DNA of 64,000 nucleotides. Origin: Winogradskyella sp. J14-2. Lineage in GTDB: Bacteria > Bacteroidota > Bacteroidia > Flavobacteriales > Flavobacteriaceae. The notes under the pieces were generated by a model. The model was given only the letters and a program-made list of their open reading frames with translations. It did not search any database and was not told the origin of the DNA. The position numbers were made by a program, and so were the translations under genes. Position 1 is the first letter of the stretch; every line of letters begins with the position of its first letter. The stretch lies in NCBI RefSeq assembly GCF_001971725.1, contig NZ_CP019388.1, positions 744,001 through 808,000 on the forward strand, read 5' to 3'. This document shows, one piece after another, positions 55,906 through 64,000 of this stretch.

Positions 55906-55937
55906 AAAAAATCTTGTCGTTTGGCAAGATTTTTTTG
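55906..55937 (+). terminator. Terminator after gap
   Basis: Stem AAAATCTTG / CAAGATTTT with an eight-base loop and seven Ts. Confidence 0.85.
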
Positions 55938-56027
55938 TTTTAAATGTTGTTTGTTGAAAACTTCCTCAATTTACAACGCAACTCTTATTTCTTTTTTTCA
56001 TCTACAAAGCAACTAAATTAATCAATC

Positions 56028-56549
56028 ATGAAAAATTATTTTTTGCTATTTGTAATAATAGCACCCTTATGTCTTCAATCCTGTATTGGATGGGGAAATC
56101 AGGATGATGATATTCCCAATGATTTTCCAGCGGACTTACCCTACGAACCCATAATCATGGAGCGGAGTGAATTTGAAAACTCAACCACTTTGGTCGATAC
56201 AGCACATCCAATCGAAAACTCTGGAAAGATCTATGTTAAAGGAAACTTTATTTATGTTAATGAAGTAAATCAAGGGTTTCACATTATTGACAATTCAGAT
56301 CCAGCAAATCCAATAAACATTGGTTTTATTAAAGTTTTAGGATCATCGGATTTGAGCTTAAAGAATGATATCTTTTATGTAAATAACGCAAGGGACCTTA
56401 TAGCTTTTAAAATCGACGAAGTGTCAAGAAATTTGATTATCACTAAACGTTTAGAAAATGTTTTTCCACAGATATGGTCACCTTTGGGCCCAATTTATTA
56501 TCCTGTGGAGGAAAATGAAATTGTAGTCGATTGGCAACTAATAAATTAA
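56028..56549 (+). CDS. LVIVD-repeat lipoprotein
   Basis: The 173-residue protein has a lipoprotein signal with lipobox (LCLQSCIGW, cysteine near residue 19) and a short beta-propeller-like repeat region: GKIYVKGNFIYVNEVNQGFHIIDNSDPANPINIGFIKV, typical of LVIVD repeats. It is likely a surface or periplasmic lipoprotein of unknown role. It ends five bases before a second lipoprotein gene with the same repeat type, so the two form a tandem pair. Confidence 0.7.
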   Translation: MKNYFLLFVIIAPLCLQSCIGWGNQDDDIPNDFPADLPYEPIIMERSEFENSTTLVDTAHPIENSGKIYVKGNFIYVNEVNQGFHIIDNSDPANPINIGFIKVLGSSDLSLKNDIFYVNNARDLIAFKIDEVSRNLIITKRLENVFPQIWSPLGPIYYPVEENEIVVDWQLIN

Positions 56550-56554
56550 TAATT

Positions 56555-57298
56555 ATGAAAAAAGCTCACTTTTATATAATCTTCGTATTTATGCTACTAA
56601 GTTGCAGTTCAGATAACGCAACCAATGACACTTCATCTTCCTTTACAGATACAGGACAAGGCGGCTCCTTAGCAAGATTTTCTCTTTATCTCAATTATTT
56701 ATACGTTGTTGATGATAGCAATCTTAATGTATTTAGTATAATAGACAACGAACAACCAGTTTTAGTAAATACAATTCCAATCGGTTTTAATATTGAGACC
56801 CTTTTTAATTACAAAAACTATCTCTACATTGGCTCTAGAAACGGCATGTTCATATACAGTATATCAAACCCAGAAACACCCACTTACCTTTCTGATGTGC
56901 AACATTTTACGGCATGCGACCCTGTTGTAGCAAATGATACACATGCCTTTGTAACCTTACATACAAATATTGGATGTGGCATTGACCTAAACGTTCTGGA
57001 AATCTATGATGTTACTGAAGTTACAAATCCAATACTGATTTCCTCAAGAAATCTTACACAACCTATTGGATTAGGGCTTTATGGCAACTACTTGTTTGTT
57101 TGTGATGATGAAGTTAAAGTTTTTGATGTCTCTAATCCTGAAAATTCAACATTAGTAACCTCAATAGATGTTAATGCCTTTGACGTAATTATTAACAACG
57201 ACATCATTGTACTTATAGGCGACAACGGGCTATACCAATACAGTTTAGACTATAATGATATTAATAATATTAGTCATTTAAGTACAATAAACATCTAA
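56555..57298 (+). CDS. LVIVD-repeat lipoprotein
   Basis: The 247-residue lipoprotein (signal YIIFVFMLLSCSS, cysteine near residue 16) contains repeated units such as LYVVDDSNLNVFSIIDNEQPVLVNTIPI and LYIGSRNGMFIYSISNPETPTYLSDV, which suggest a small beta-propeller of LVIVD type. Its start at ATG 56555 is preferred over an earlier frame extension that overlaps the previous gene. It appears to be a diverged longer copy of the previous lipoprotein. A terminator follows. Confidence 0.75.
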   Translation: MKKAHFYIIFVFMLLSCSSDNATNDTSSSFTDTGQGGSLARFSLYLNYLYVVDDSNLNVFSIIDNEQPVLVNTIPIGFNIETLFNYKNYLYIGSRNGMFIYSISNPETPTYLSDVQHFTACDPVVANDTHAFVTLHTNIGCGIDLNVLEIYDVTEVTNPILISSRNLTQPIGLGLYGNYLFVCDDEVKVFDVSNPENSTLVTSIDVNAFDVIINNDIIVLIGDNGLYQYSLDYNDINNISHLSTINI

Positions 57299-57322
57299 AT
57301 CAACTTCTTATATCGTATATAA

Positions 57323-57353
57323 AAATAGCCTCTCTTTATAGAGGCTATTTGCT
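57323..57353 (+). terminator. Terminator after the LVIVD lipoprotein pair
   Basis: Stem AAATAGCCTCT / AGAGGCTATTT with a six-base loop; the T run is short on the plus strand and longer on the minus strand. Confidence 0.7.
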
Positions 57354-57434
57354 TTGTCAATTTTATTTATTAAATGCTCATAAAATCATTATCTTGGCAC
57401 CTAATTAATCGAACACAACCAAAATCATTATAAT

Positions 57435-58061
57435 ATGAAGTTTTTAGCTAAAGTCGCTGTAATTCTTATAGTTACCTTTAACCTACAAACCTTAACCGCA
57501 CAAACTCAGCAAGACGATGCTGAAGAACAGTACTCATTAAACAGTGGTACTATTGATAGCCAATTTGAGTACGTTTTTAGAAAATCTGGAAACTTTAAAG
57601 GCACCAATGGTCAACCTTACGAAGCTGTAAAACAAGCTTGGTTATTAAAATTAAAGGCCAACGTTTTAGATTCGCTCAAAACAACATATAAAGATTTAGC
57701 CAATTCTGAAGCAACTGTTGCCAACCAAGTTAAAGAAATCGATGATCTAAAAGCAAAACTTGGAAACACACAAACCACTTTAGACCAAACCAACGAAGAA
57801 AAAAACAACATGGCATTATTGGGTATGCAAACCAGCAAAACCAATTATAATGTTATTATGTGGAGTATCATCGCTGCACTTACAGCATTGTTATTGTTCT
57901 TTATTTATAAGTTTAAAAACAGTAACTCGTTAACCAAAGAAGCAAAACATAAACTTGAAGAAGTAGAAACTGAGTTTGAAGAACACAGACGCAACGCTTT
58001 AGAGCGCGAGCAAAAAGTAAGACGTCAGCTTCAAGATGAGATTAATAAGAATAAGGCTTAG
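57435..58061 (+). CDS. Coiled-coil membrane protein upstream of trmD
   Basis: The 208-residue protein has a signal peptide (about 1-22, ending LTAQ), a coiled-coil-prone middle (about 85-135, KANVLDSLKTTYKDLANSE, QVKEIDDLKAKLGN), one membrane helix (about 143-161, IMWSIIAALTALLLFFIY), and a basic/acidic helical tail of EEHRRNALEREQKVRRQLQ type. Flavobacterial copies are often labelled as trmD-related only because of their position; no methyltransferase motif exists here. Its topology suggests an inner-membrane protein with a cytoplasmic tail. Confidence 0.75.
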   Translation: MKFLAKVAVILIVTFNLQTLTAQTQQDDAEEQYSLNSGTIDSQFEYVFRKSGNFKGTNGQPYEAVKQAWLLKLKANVLDSLKTTYKDLANSEATVANQVKEIDDLKAKLGNTQTTLDQTNEEKNNMALLGMQTSKTNYNVIMWSIIAALTALLLFFIYKFKNSNSLTKEAKHKLEEVETEFEEHRRNALEREQKVRRQLQDEINKNKA

Positions 58062-58083
58062 CAATTACCTTTTATAAATATTG

Positions 58084-58115
58084 AAAAATCCGCAATTAGT
58101 ATTGCGGATTTTTTT
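58084..58115 (+). terminator. Terminator before trmD
   Basis: Stem AAAAATCCGCAAT / ATTGCGGATTTTT with loop TAGT and a T run, 22 bases past the stop of the coiled-coil gene. Confidence 0.85.
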
Positions 58116-58155
58116 GCTTTACTCGCTCTTTAATGAAAGTAATACTATTTTAAAT

Positions 58156-58163
58156 TACCTTTG
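58156..58163 (+). promoter_or_regulatory. -7 element of trmD
   Basis: TACCTTTG is an exact TAnnTTTG, 20 bases before the ATG at 58183 and after the terminator at 58084. Confidence 0.55.
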
Positions 58164-58182
58164 CATTCCATTTAGAAAGACC

Positions 58183-58863
58183 ATGCGCATAGACATCATA
58201 ACCGTTTTACCAGAACTTTTAAAAAGTCCGTTTGAAGCATCTATTCTTAAACGTGCCATAGAAGCAGATTTGGTAGAAGTACATTTTCATAACCTTAGAG
58301 ATTATACTACAGATAATTATAAATCTGTGGACGACTACCAATTTGGTGGTGGAGCAGGTATGGTTATGATGATAGAGCCTATAGATAAATGTATATCTGG
58401 TTTGCAAGCAGAGCGTAACTACGACGAGATTATATACATGACACCAGATGGCGAGCGTCTTAACCAAAGTATAGCCAACCAAGTATCGTTAAAAGAAAAC
58501 ATCATTATACTTTGCGGTCATTATAAAGGTGTAGACCAACGTGTGCGCGATAAGTTTATTACCAGAGAAATATCAATTGGAGATTATGTGTTGTCCGGTG
58601 GAGAATTGGGTGCAGCTGTGCTCTGCGATGCCGTTATTAGATTAATACCAGGTGTTTTGGGCAATGAGACTTCTGCCCTAACTGATTCGTTTCAAGATAA
58701 TCTGTTGGCACCACCAATTTACACAAGACCGAGAGACTATAAAGGCATGAAAGTCCCTGAAGTATTGTTTAGTGGTAATTTTGGTGAAATAGAAAAATGG
58801 CGCGAAGAGCAAGCCTACCAACGTACCAAAGAAAGACGACCAGATCTTTTGAATGAAGAATGA
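58183..58863 (+). CDS. trmD: tRNA (guanine-N1)-methyltransferase
   Basis: The 226-residue enzyme methylates G37 of certain tRNAs to prevent frameshifting. The trefoil-knot signatures are [45 protein letters not shown] and [16 protein letters not shown], with [17 protein letters not shown] in the C-terminal part. Earlier in-frame codons lie within the terminator; ATG 58183 has an exact -7 element upstream and gives [10 protein letters not shown]. trmD with rplS downstream is a common bacterial arrangement. Confidence 0.96.
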   Translation: MRIDIITVLPELLKSPFEASILKRAIEADLVEVHFHNLRDYTTDNYKSVDDYQFGGGAGMVMMIEPIDKCISGLQAERNYDEIIYMTPDGERLNQSIANQVSLKENIIILCGHYKGVDQRVRDKFITREISIGDYVLSGGELGAAVLCDAVIRLIPGVLGNETSALTDSFQDNLLAPPIYTRPRDYKGMKVPEVLFSGNFGEIEKWREEQAYQRTKERRPDLLNEE

Positions 58864-58928
58864 TTATCGCCTAACGGCCTACAAATAAACAACTACACGA
58901 TTAAACGATTAAATATCGAGCAAAAAAC

Positions 58929-58963
58929 TTTTCACTTTCTACTTTCTACTTTTAACTTTTTAA
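58929..58963 (-). repeat. Heptad tract upstream of rplS (TTTNNAC units)
   Basis: TTTTCAC TTTCTAC TTTCTAC TTTTAAC plus a degraded fifth unit TTTTTAA. On the minus strand these read GTTAAAA, GTAGAAA, GTAGAAA, GTGAAAA, the same heptad type as at 8289 and 10675. The tract ends two bases before the rplS -7 element. Confidence 0.7.
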
Positions 58964-58964
58964 T

Positions 58965-58972
58965 TATCTTTG
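58965..58972 (+). promoter_or_regulatory. -7 element of rplS
   Basis: TATCTTTG is an exact TAnnTTTG, 74 bases before the rplS ATG at 59046. Heptad repeats fill the place where a -33 element would be. Confidence 0.55.
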
Positions 58973-59045
58973 CAGCCACTTTTGGATTAACCTCTGGCGA
59001 AAATCGTGAATGTTGATTTGAAACAACCATTATAAAAGAGAAAAC

Positions 59046-59396
59046 ATGGATTCTTTAGTAAAATTTGTACAAGACGAATTTGTAACCAAAAAAGACTTAC
59101 CAGAGTTTAGTGCTGGTGATACGATCACAGTATACTACGAAATTAAAGAAGGCAGCAAAACGCGTACACAGTTCTTTAAAGGTGTTGTATTACAACGTAA
59201 AGGTAGCGGAGCTTCAGAAACGTTTACAATCCGTAAAATGTCTGGTACTATTGGTGTAGAGCGTATCTTCCCAATTAACTTACCAGCTTTACAAAAAATT
59301 GAAGTGAACAAACGTGGTAAAGTACGTAGAGCACGTATATTCTACTTTAGAGGTCTTACTGGTAAAAAAGCAAGAATTAAAGAAGTTAGAAGATAA
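59046..59396 (+). CDS. rplS: 50S ribosomal protein L19
   Basis: The 116-residue protein contacts 16S rRNA at the 30S-50S interface. DLPEFSAGDTITVYYEIKEG and RTQFFKGVVLQRKGSG, then GVERIFPINLPALQKIEVNKRGKVRRARIFYFRG, are strongly conserved. Leader is about 70 bases. A clear terminator follows the stop. It lies after trmD, the usual order, though here it has its own promoter. Confidence 0.97.
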   Translation: MDSLVKFVQDEFVTKKDLPEFSAGDTITVYYEIKEGSKTRTQFFKGVVLQRKGSGASETFTIRKMSGTIGVERIFPINLPALQKIEVNKRGKVRRARIFYFRGLTGKKARIKEVRR

Positions 59397-59416
59397 TCTA
59401 ACACACATAACATTAG

Positions 59417-59445
59417 AAAAGCCTTCTTTACTGAAGGCTTTTTTA
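59417..59445 (+). terminator. Terminator after rplS
   Basis: Perfect 10-bp stem AAAAGCCTTC / GAAGGCTTTT with a six-base loop and further Ts. Confidence 0.9.
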
Positions 59446-59660
59446 TTGCCAATTATTTGTTGGATTCTTTATGAAAGAAAATGAAGATTTTTTCTTTTAG
59501 ACGAAAAAGAAAATTAAAGCCTAGCCATAGTTAAGCTTTAATTTTATTCTGAAGTATAAATGGAAAAAGAACATTTTATTTCAATTAATTTAATAAATAG
59601 TTGGCAACTTTATTAACTTTTGTTGATAAGTACGGTTTATAAATTGTGTATATCTAAATC
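59446..59660. other. Gene-free spacer, nothing recognised
   Basis: AT-rich sequence after the rplS terminator. I see no coding frame, hairpin of note or repeat until the promoter-like element at 59666. Confidence 0.6.
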
Positions 59661-59673
59661 GTTAAAAAATTTG
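59644..59673 (+). promoter_or_regulatory. Possible promoter of the structured RNA (TTG ... AAAATTTG)
   Basis: TTG at 59644-59646, 19 bases, then AAAATTTG at 59666-59673, one mismatch from TAnnTTTG with a normal spacing. Start of transcription would be near 59680. Confidence 0.4.
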
Positions 59674-59679
59674 CATATT

Positions 59680-60206
59680 CGGAATATAAATCTACTTTAG
59701 CTAAACAATTAATAACAAACAGTGTTTGGTTTTAAAAGAAATTTTAAATTTATGTTAATTGTTTAAAGTAACGTTCTTTAAAATAATAAGATTGTTTTTT
59801 GAGGTTGACGAACCGCTTGTGTAGGCAAGTGTTGGATAGCCAACCATGAAGTTTAAATTTTATAGTATGCTTGCAGATTATAAAACGTAAACGGAAAGCT
59901 TTGAAAAAGTAACGGAAACGAAAGTGAACGTGAAAAGGATGAGCAATGTTTTTGGACGTGTAGGACACGCAAGTGAAGAACAAAGAAGAAATCATCAAGA
60001 AAAACAAATCTTATGAAACTTAGTAGTATCAGGTCAATACATTTTGAAAGATATGAAACGTTTCACTTGAAGTAGGAACACTTGAACCGAAAAGGATGAT
60101 GATGAAAATCATACAGCTGAGTTAGTGGAAGCTAAATAGGTCACGTTAGTACTGTTTCAAAAAAAAGCCATGTCAGAACAGTTTCACTGTAGTGATATGG
60201 CTTTTT
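59680..60206 (+). ncRNA. Candidate long structured non-coding RNA
   Basis: About 525 bases with stops in all plus frames but with many compact hairpins: GGTT-GACG-AACC (59803-59814), CTTG-TGTAGG-CAAG (59816-59829), GTTGG-ATAG-CCAAC (59831-59844), CGTGT-AGG-ACACG (59957-59969), the palindrome TGAAACGTTTCA (60054-60065) and ATGAT-GAAA-ATCAT with a GNRA tetraloop (60099-60112). It is purine-rich and more GC-rich in the middle than the spacer around it, is preceded by a promoter-like site and ends in a strong terminator. It is not recognisably RNase P RNA, tmRNA, SRP RNA or a known riboswitch. The ends are estimates. Confidence 0.5.
60162..60206 (+). terminator. Strong terminator of the candidate RNA
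   Basis: Outer 14-bp stem AAAAAGCCATGTCA / TGATATGGCTTTTT (one G-U pair) around an inner hairpin ACAGT-TTC-ACTGT, ending in Ts. No protein gene precedes it for 760 bases, so it must end some other transcript. Confidence 0.85.
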
Positions 60207-60225
60207 ACTTTTATATACCTAAAGA

Positions 60226-60355
60226 TTAACGCTCGTCACTTCGAGTGAAATTCTTATGGAATTTTGTATTGAGAAATAAACTAGTATCATGAATTTCCTT
60301 GTTTTCGATACAAATTTTACGCTCTGTAAGCGTAAGACTTAGTCTAACTTACGAA
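60226..60355. repeat. Palindromic REP-like repeat
   Basis: Imperfect inverted repeat: the arm around AATTTTGTATTGAGAA (60272-60287) faces TTTTCGATACAAATTT (60302-60317). It includes small hairpins CACT-TCG-AGTG (60238-60248) and TACGCT-CTGTA-AGCGTA (60318-60334). Sequences of this form (CACTTCGAGTG ... CGATACAAATTTT) are dispersed in flavobacterial genomes as I know them. Confidence 0.6.
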
Positions 60356-60388
60356 AATCCATATTCTACTTTCTTCTATATTTATTTT

Positions 60389-60961
60389 ATGAATTTACAA
60401 AGCATATCTGACCAAAACTACAGTAATAAAAACTACACCACTAATCTACTTCCAAAAGCAGAATACAGCTATTGCACCTTTACCAACTGCAATTTTGAAA
60501 ATTCAGATATTTCTAATAACGTCTTTTTAGAATGTGAATTTGTAGATTGCAACTTTAGCAATGTCAACGTAAAACATACAACATTTAATGATGTAAGTTT
60601 TAATTCCTGTAAGCTCGTTGGTATTAATTTTAAAGATTGTAGTGAGTTTCTACTCGACTTCAACTTTCGAAATTGCAACCTCAATCTTAGTTCGTTTTCT
60701 AGTATGAACGTCAACAAAACATGCTTCAGTAATTGTAAAATGCATCAAGTTGATTTTACATTTACTGAAGCAGAAGAATCAAAATTTTCTCGGTGCGACT
60801 TAATGAATTCTATATTTAATAACACCAATCTTGAAAAAGCAGATTTTTCAACAGCTTTTAATTTCAATATTAATCCTGCTGAAAACAATCTTAAAGACGC
60901 GCAATTTTCAAAAAATAATATTGAAGGGCTATTAAATATCTTCAAAATAAAGATTAAATAA
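60389..60961 (+). CDS. Pentapeptide-repeat protein
   Basis: The 190-residue protein is built of A(D/N)LXX-type pentapeptide repeats through most of its length: CTFTNCNFENSDISNNVFLECEFVDCNF and later DFNFRNCNLNLSSFSSMNV, with F or L at the central position every five residues. This folds as a right-handed quadrilateral helix that can mimic DNA; Qnr proteins that protect DNA gyrase are built in this way and have similar length. Cysteine and asparagine are common at the outward positions. Resistance is only a possibility. ATG 60389 is preferred over an earlier start within the upstream repeat. Confidence 0.8.
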   Translation: MNLQSISDQNYSNKNYTTNLLPKAEYSYCTFTNCNFENSDISNNVFLECEFVDCNFSNVNVKHTTFNDVSFNSCKLVGINFKDCSEFLLDFNFRNCNLNLSSFSSMNVNKTCFSNCKMHQVDFTFTEAEESKFSRCDLMNSIFNNTNLEKADFSTAFNFNINPAENNLKDAQFSKNNIEGLLNIFKIKIK

Positions 60962-61055
60962 AAAATCCATTTAATTAAGTATTTCACTCAAGAAATTCTT
61001 AAAATTTACCATCAATTACTAGCAATCTCGCAATCGCTAAACCCTATCTATTTTG

Positions 61056-61063
61056 TATATTTG
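61056..61063 (+). promoter_or_regulatory. -7 element of icd
   Basis: TATATTTG matches TAnnTTTG, 50 bases before the ATG at 61113. Confidence 0.5.
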
Positions 61064-61106
61064 CACAGCTTAAAAATAAGCTTAAGCATATTCACATTAT
61101 ATTTAA

Positions 61107-63332
<2,226 letters not shown>

Positions 63333-63344
63333 ACTTTTGTTAAA

Positions 63345-63377
63345 AAGAGCTTCATTAAAAAATGAAGCTTTTTTTAT
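63345..63377 (+). terminator. Terminator after icd
   Basis: Stem AGCTTCATT / AATGAAGCT with loop AAAA, then seven Ts. Confidence 0.85.
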
Positions 63378-63382
63378 ATCCG

Positions 63383-63390
63383 TAAATTTG
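63383..63390 (+). promoter_or_regulatory. -7 element of the TonB receptor gene
   Basis: TAAATTTG matches TAnnTTTG, 54 bases before the ATG at 63444. Confidence 0.45.
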
Positions 63391-63443
63391 TGTTACAAAT
63401 GCGCTATACAATCGTTTTATAATCAACACCAATCTTACAACCT

Positions 63444-64000
63444 ATGGCCTTAACCTATAGAGTTATACTACTCTTATTATTTTTTTGCCCAAGTGTACTA
63501 CCAGCACAAGAAAAATTTACATTAAGCGGAACGATTACAGATAGTGAAAGTAACGAAACCTTGATTGGTGTGAATGTTCTTATTCCAGAAATTCAATCTG
63601 GTACCATGACCAATGAATACGGCTTCTACTCTATTACACTTCCAAAGGGAACTTACAACATTCAAATAAGCTATTTAGGGTTCAAAACCATAAGCCAGAC
63701 TATTGAGTTAACTAATGACCTATCTAAAAATTTTCAACTTACTGAAGCTGCTGAGAGTTTAGACGAAGTGGTTATTACTGAAAACGTAGAACAACTTAAC
63801 ATCAGAAAACCACAAATGAGTGTTAACGCCTTATCTATAAATACCATAAAGCAAATGCCAGTAGTTTTAGGCGAAGTTGATGTTATTAAATCCATCACAC
63901 TTTTGCCAGGTGTTACTAATGCAGGTGAAGGCTCGTCTGGATTCAATGTGCGCGGTGGTGCTGCAGATCAAAATCTTATATTATTAGATGAAGCTACTAT
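63444..64000 (+). CDS. TonB-dependent receptor with carboxypeptidase-like domain (5' part)
   Basis: The first 185 codons of a gene that runs out of the window. A signal peptide (MALTYRVILLLLFFCPSVLPAQ) is followed by a carboxypeptidase-like regulatory domain (about 25-105, FTLSGTITDSESNETLIGVNVLI, NEYGFYSITLPKGTYNIQISYLGF) and the plug region (LDEVVITENVEQL, GEVDVIKSITLLPGVTNAGEGSSGFNVRGGAADQNLILLDEA). This is the layout of SusC/CirA-type outer-membrane receptors; the substrate cannot be read from the N terminus. TAnnTTTG upstream supports the start. Confidence 0.9.
   Translation, partial: MALTYRVILLLLFFCPSVLPAQEKFTLSGTITDSESNETLIGVNVLIPEIQSGTMTNEYGFYSITLPKGTYNIQISYLGFKTISQTIELTNDLSKNFQLTEAAESLDEVVITENVEQLNIRKPQMSVNALSINTIKQMPVVLGEVDVIKSITLLPGVTNAGEGSSGFNVRGGAADQNLILLDEAT

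Noticed and set aside
58081..58182. Longer trmD start at 58081
   Set aside because: The added region is a terminator hairpin and precedes an exact -7 element; ATG 58183 fits the family.
59750..60007. An 85-residue minus-strand frame across the candidate RNA
   Set aside because: It is a by-product of a purine-rich plus strand: its protein is full of Phe, Ser and Cys with no domain, and it would oppose a region with strong plus-strand terminator structure.
59680..60206. tmRNA, RNase P RNA, 6S or SRP RNA in this stretch
   Set aside because: No tag-peptide frame ending in ALAA, no RNase P core words (GAGGAAAGTCC, ACAGAAA) and no SRP core (GGAAGCA) were found. 6S RNA cannot be excluded by sequence alone, but the many small hairpins do not form one long bulged stem.

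Overview
The window is about 64 kb of an AT-rich, gene-dense chromosome from a member of the Bacteroidota, almost certainly a marine Flavobacteriaceae (a Winogradskyella/Psychroserpens/Olleya-like relative would fit, but the genus is inference). Signs of this are five secreted proteins ending in a type IX secretion (T9SS) type A sorting domain, the family-typical run bamD-rpoZ-coaBC-DUF4835(PorD)-recN, monomeric isocitrate dehydrogenase, a SusC/CirA-like TonB receptor start with a carboxypeptidase-like domain, weak ribosome binding sites, and promoters of the TAnnTTTG type. No tRNA, rRNA, CRISPR array, complete insertion sequence or prophage was seen. Both ends cut a gene.

Layout. 1-6.1 kb: end of a DUF5686 outer-membrane protein, a small orphan membrane protein, a secreted NTF2-like protein, a secreted X-Pro dipeptidyl-peptidase, then (minus) an isoaspartyl repair methyltransferase with a secreted cyanophycinase-like peptidase. 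6.3-13.9 kb (plus): Gfo/Idh/MocA oxidoreductase, 3-hydroxyacyl-CoA dehydrogenase, a four-helix-bundle (S23/IVP) gene framed by heptad repeats, DUF1015, YggS, an exonuclease/GIY-YIG fusion without an ATG, a potassium channel with a zinc ribbon, and miaA. 14-31.2 kb (minus): an RprXY-like two-component pair, coaE-YbbR-glycosyltransferase, two T9SS cargo proteins, fabI, recN, porD-like, coaBC, rpoZ, bamD, dapA and DUF6913. 31.3-44.4 kb: a two-gene split 5'-nucleotidase, DoxX, ligA, a LOG-family gene, prmC, GNAT, an LEA-like lipoprotein, ribD-HAD-EamA, an arylsulfotransferase, YigZ and a thioesterase. 44.6-58.9 kb: dnaA, LMW-PTP, a T9SS sugar dehydrogenase, an RsmI-like methylase, a lysozyme-fold protein, DUF2279, mltG, GNAT, dapF, HtrA protease, a long GAPDH, two LVIVD lipoproteins, a coiled-coil membrane protein and trmD. 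59-64 kb: rplS, a roughly 1 kb gene-free stretch holding a probable structured RNA, a pentapeptide-repeat protein, icd and a TonB receptor start.

Most genes are housekeeping: cell envelope (bamD, mltG, dapA, dapF), cofactors (coaE, coaBC, ribD), translation and tRNA modification (miaA, trmD, rplS, prmC), and DNA metabolism (dnaA, ligA, recN). The interest lies between the genes. (1) Heptanucleotide arrays of consensus GTNNNNA (complement TNNNNAC) frame the S23/IVP gene as inverted arrays and recur before the exonuclease gene and before rplS. (2) A 500-nt structured, terminator-ended, non-coding transcript candidate lies between rplS and icd. (3) Helically phased GTTAAA direct repeats lie upstream of the HtrA protease, and the same half-site pair lies just upstream of the -33 element of the rprXY-like operon, an arrangement much like the CpxR box that controls degP and cpxRA in E. 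coli.
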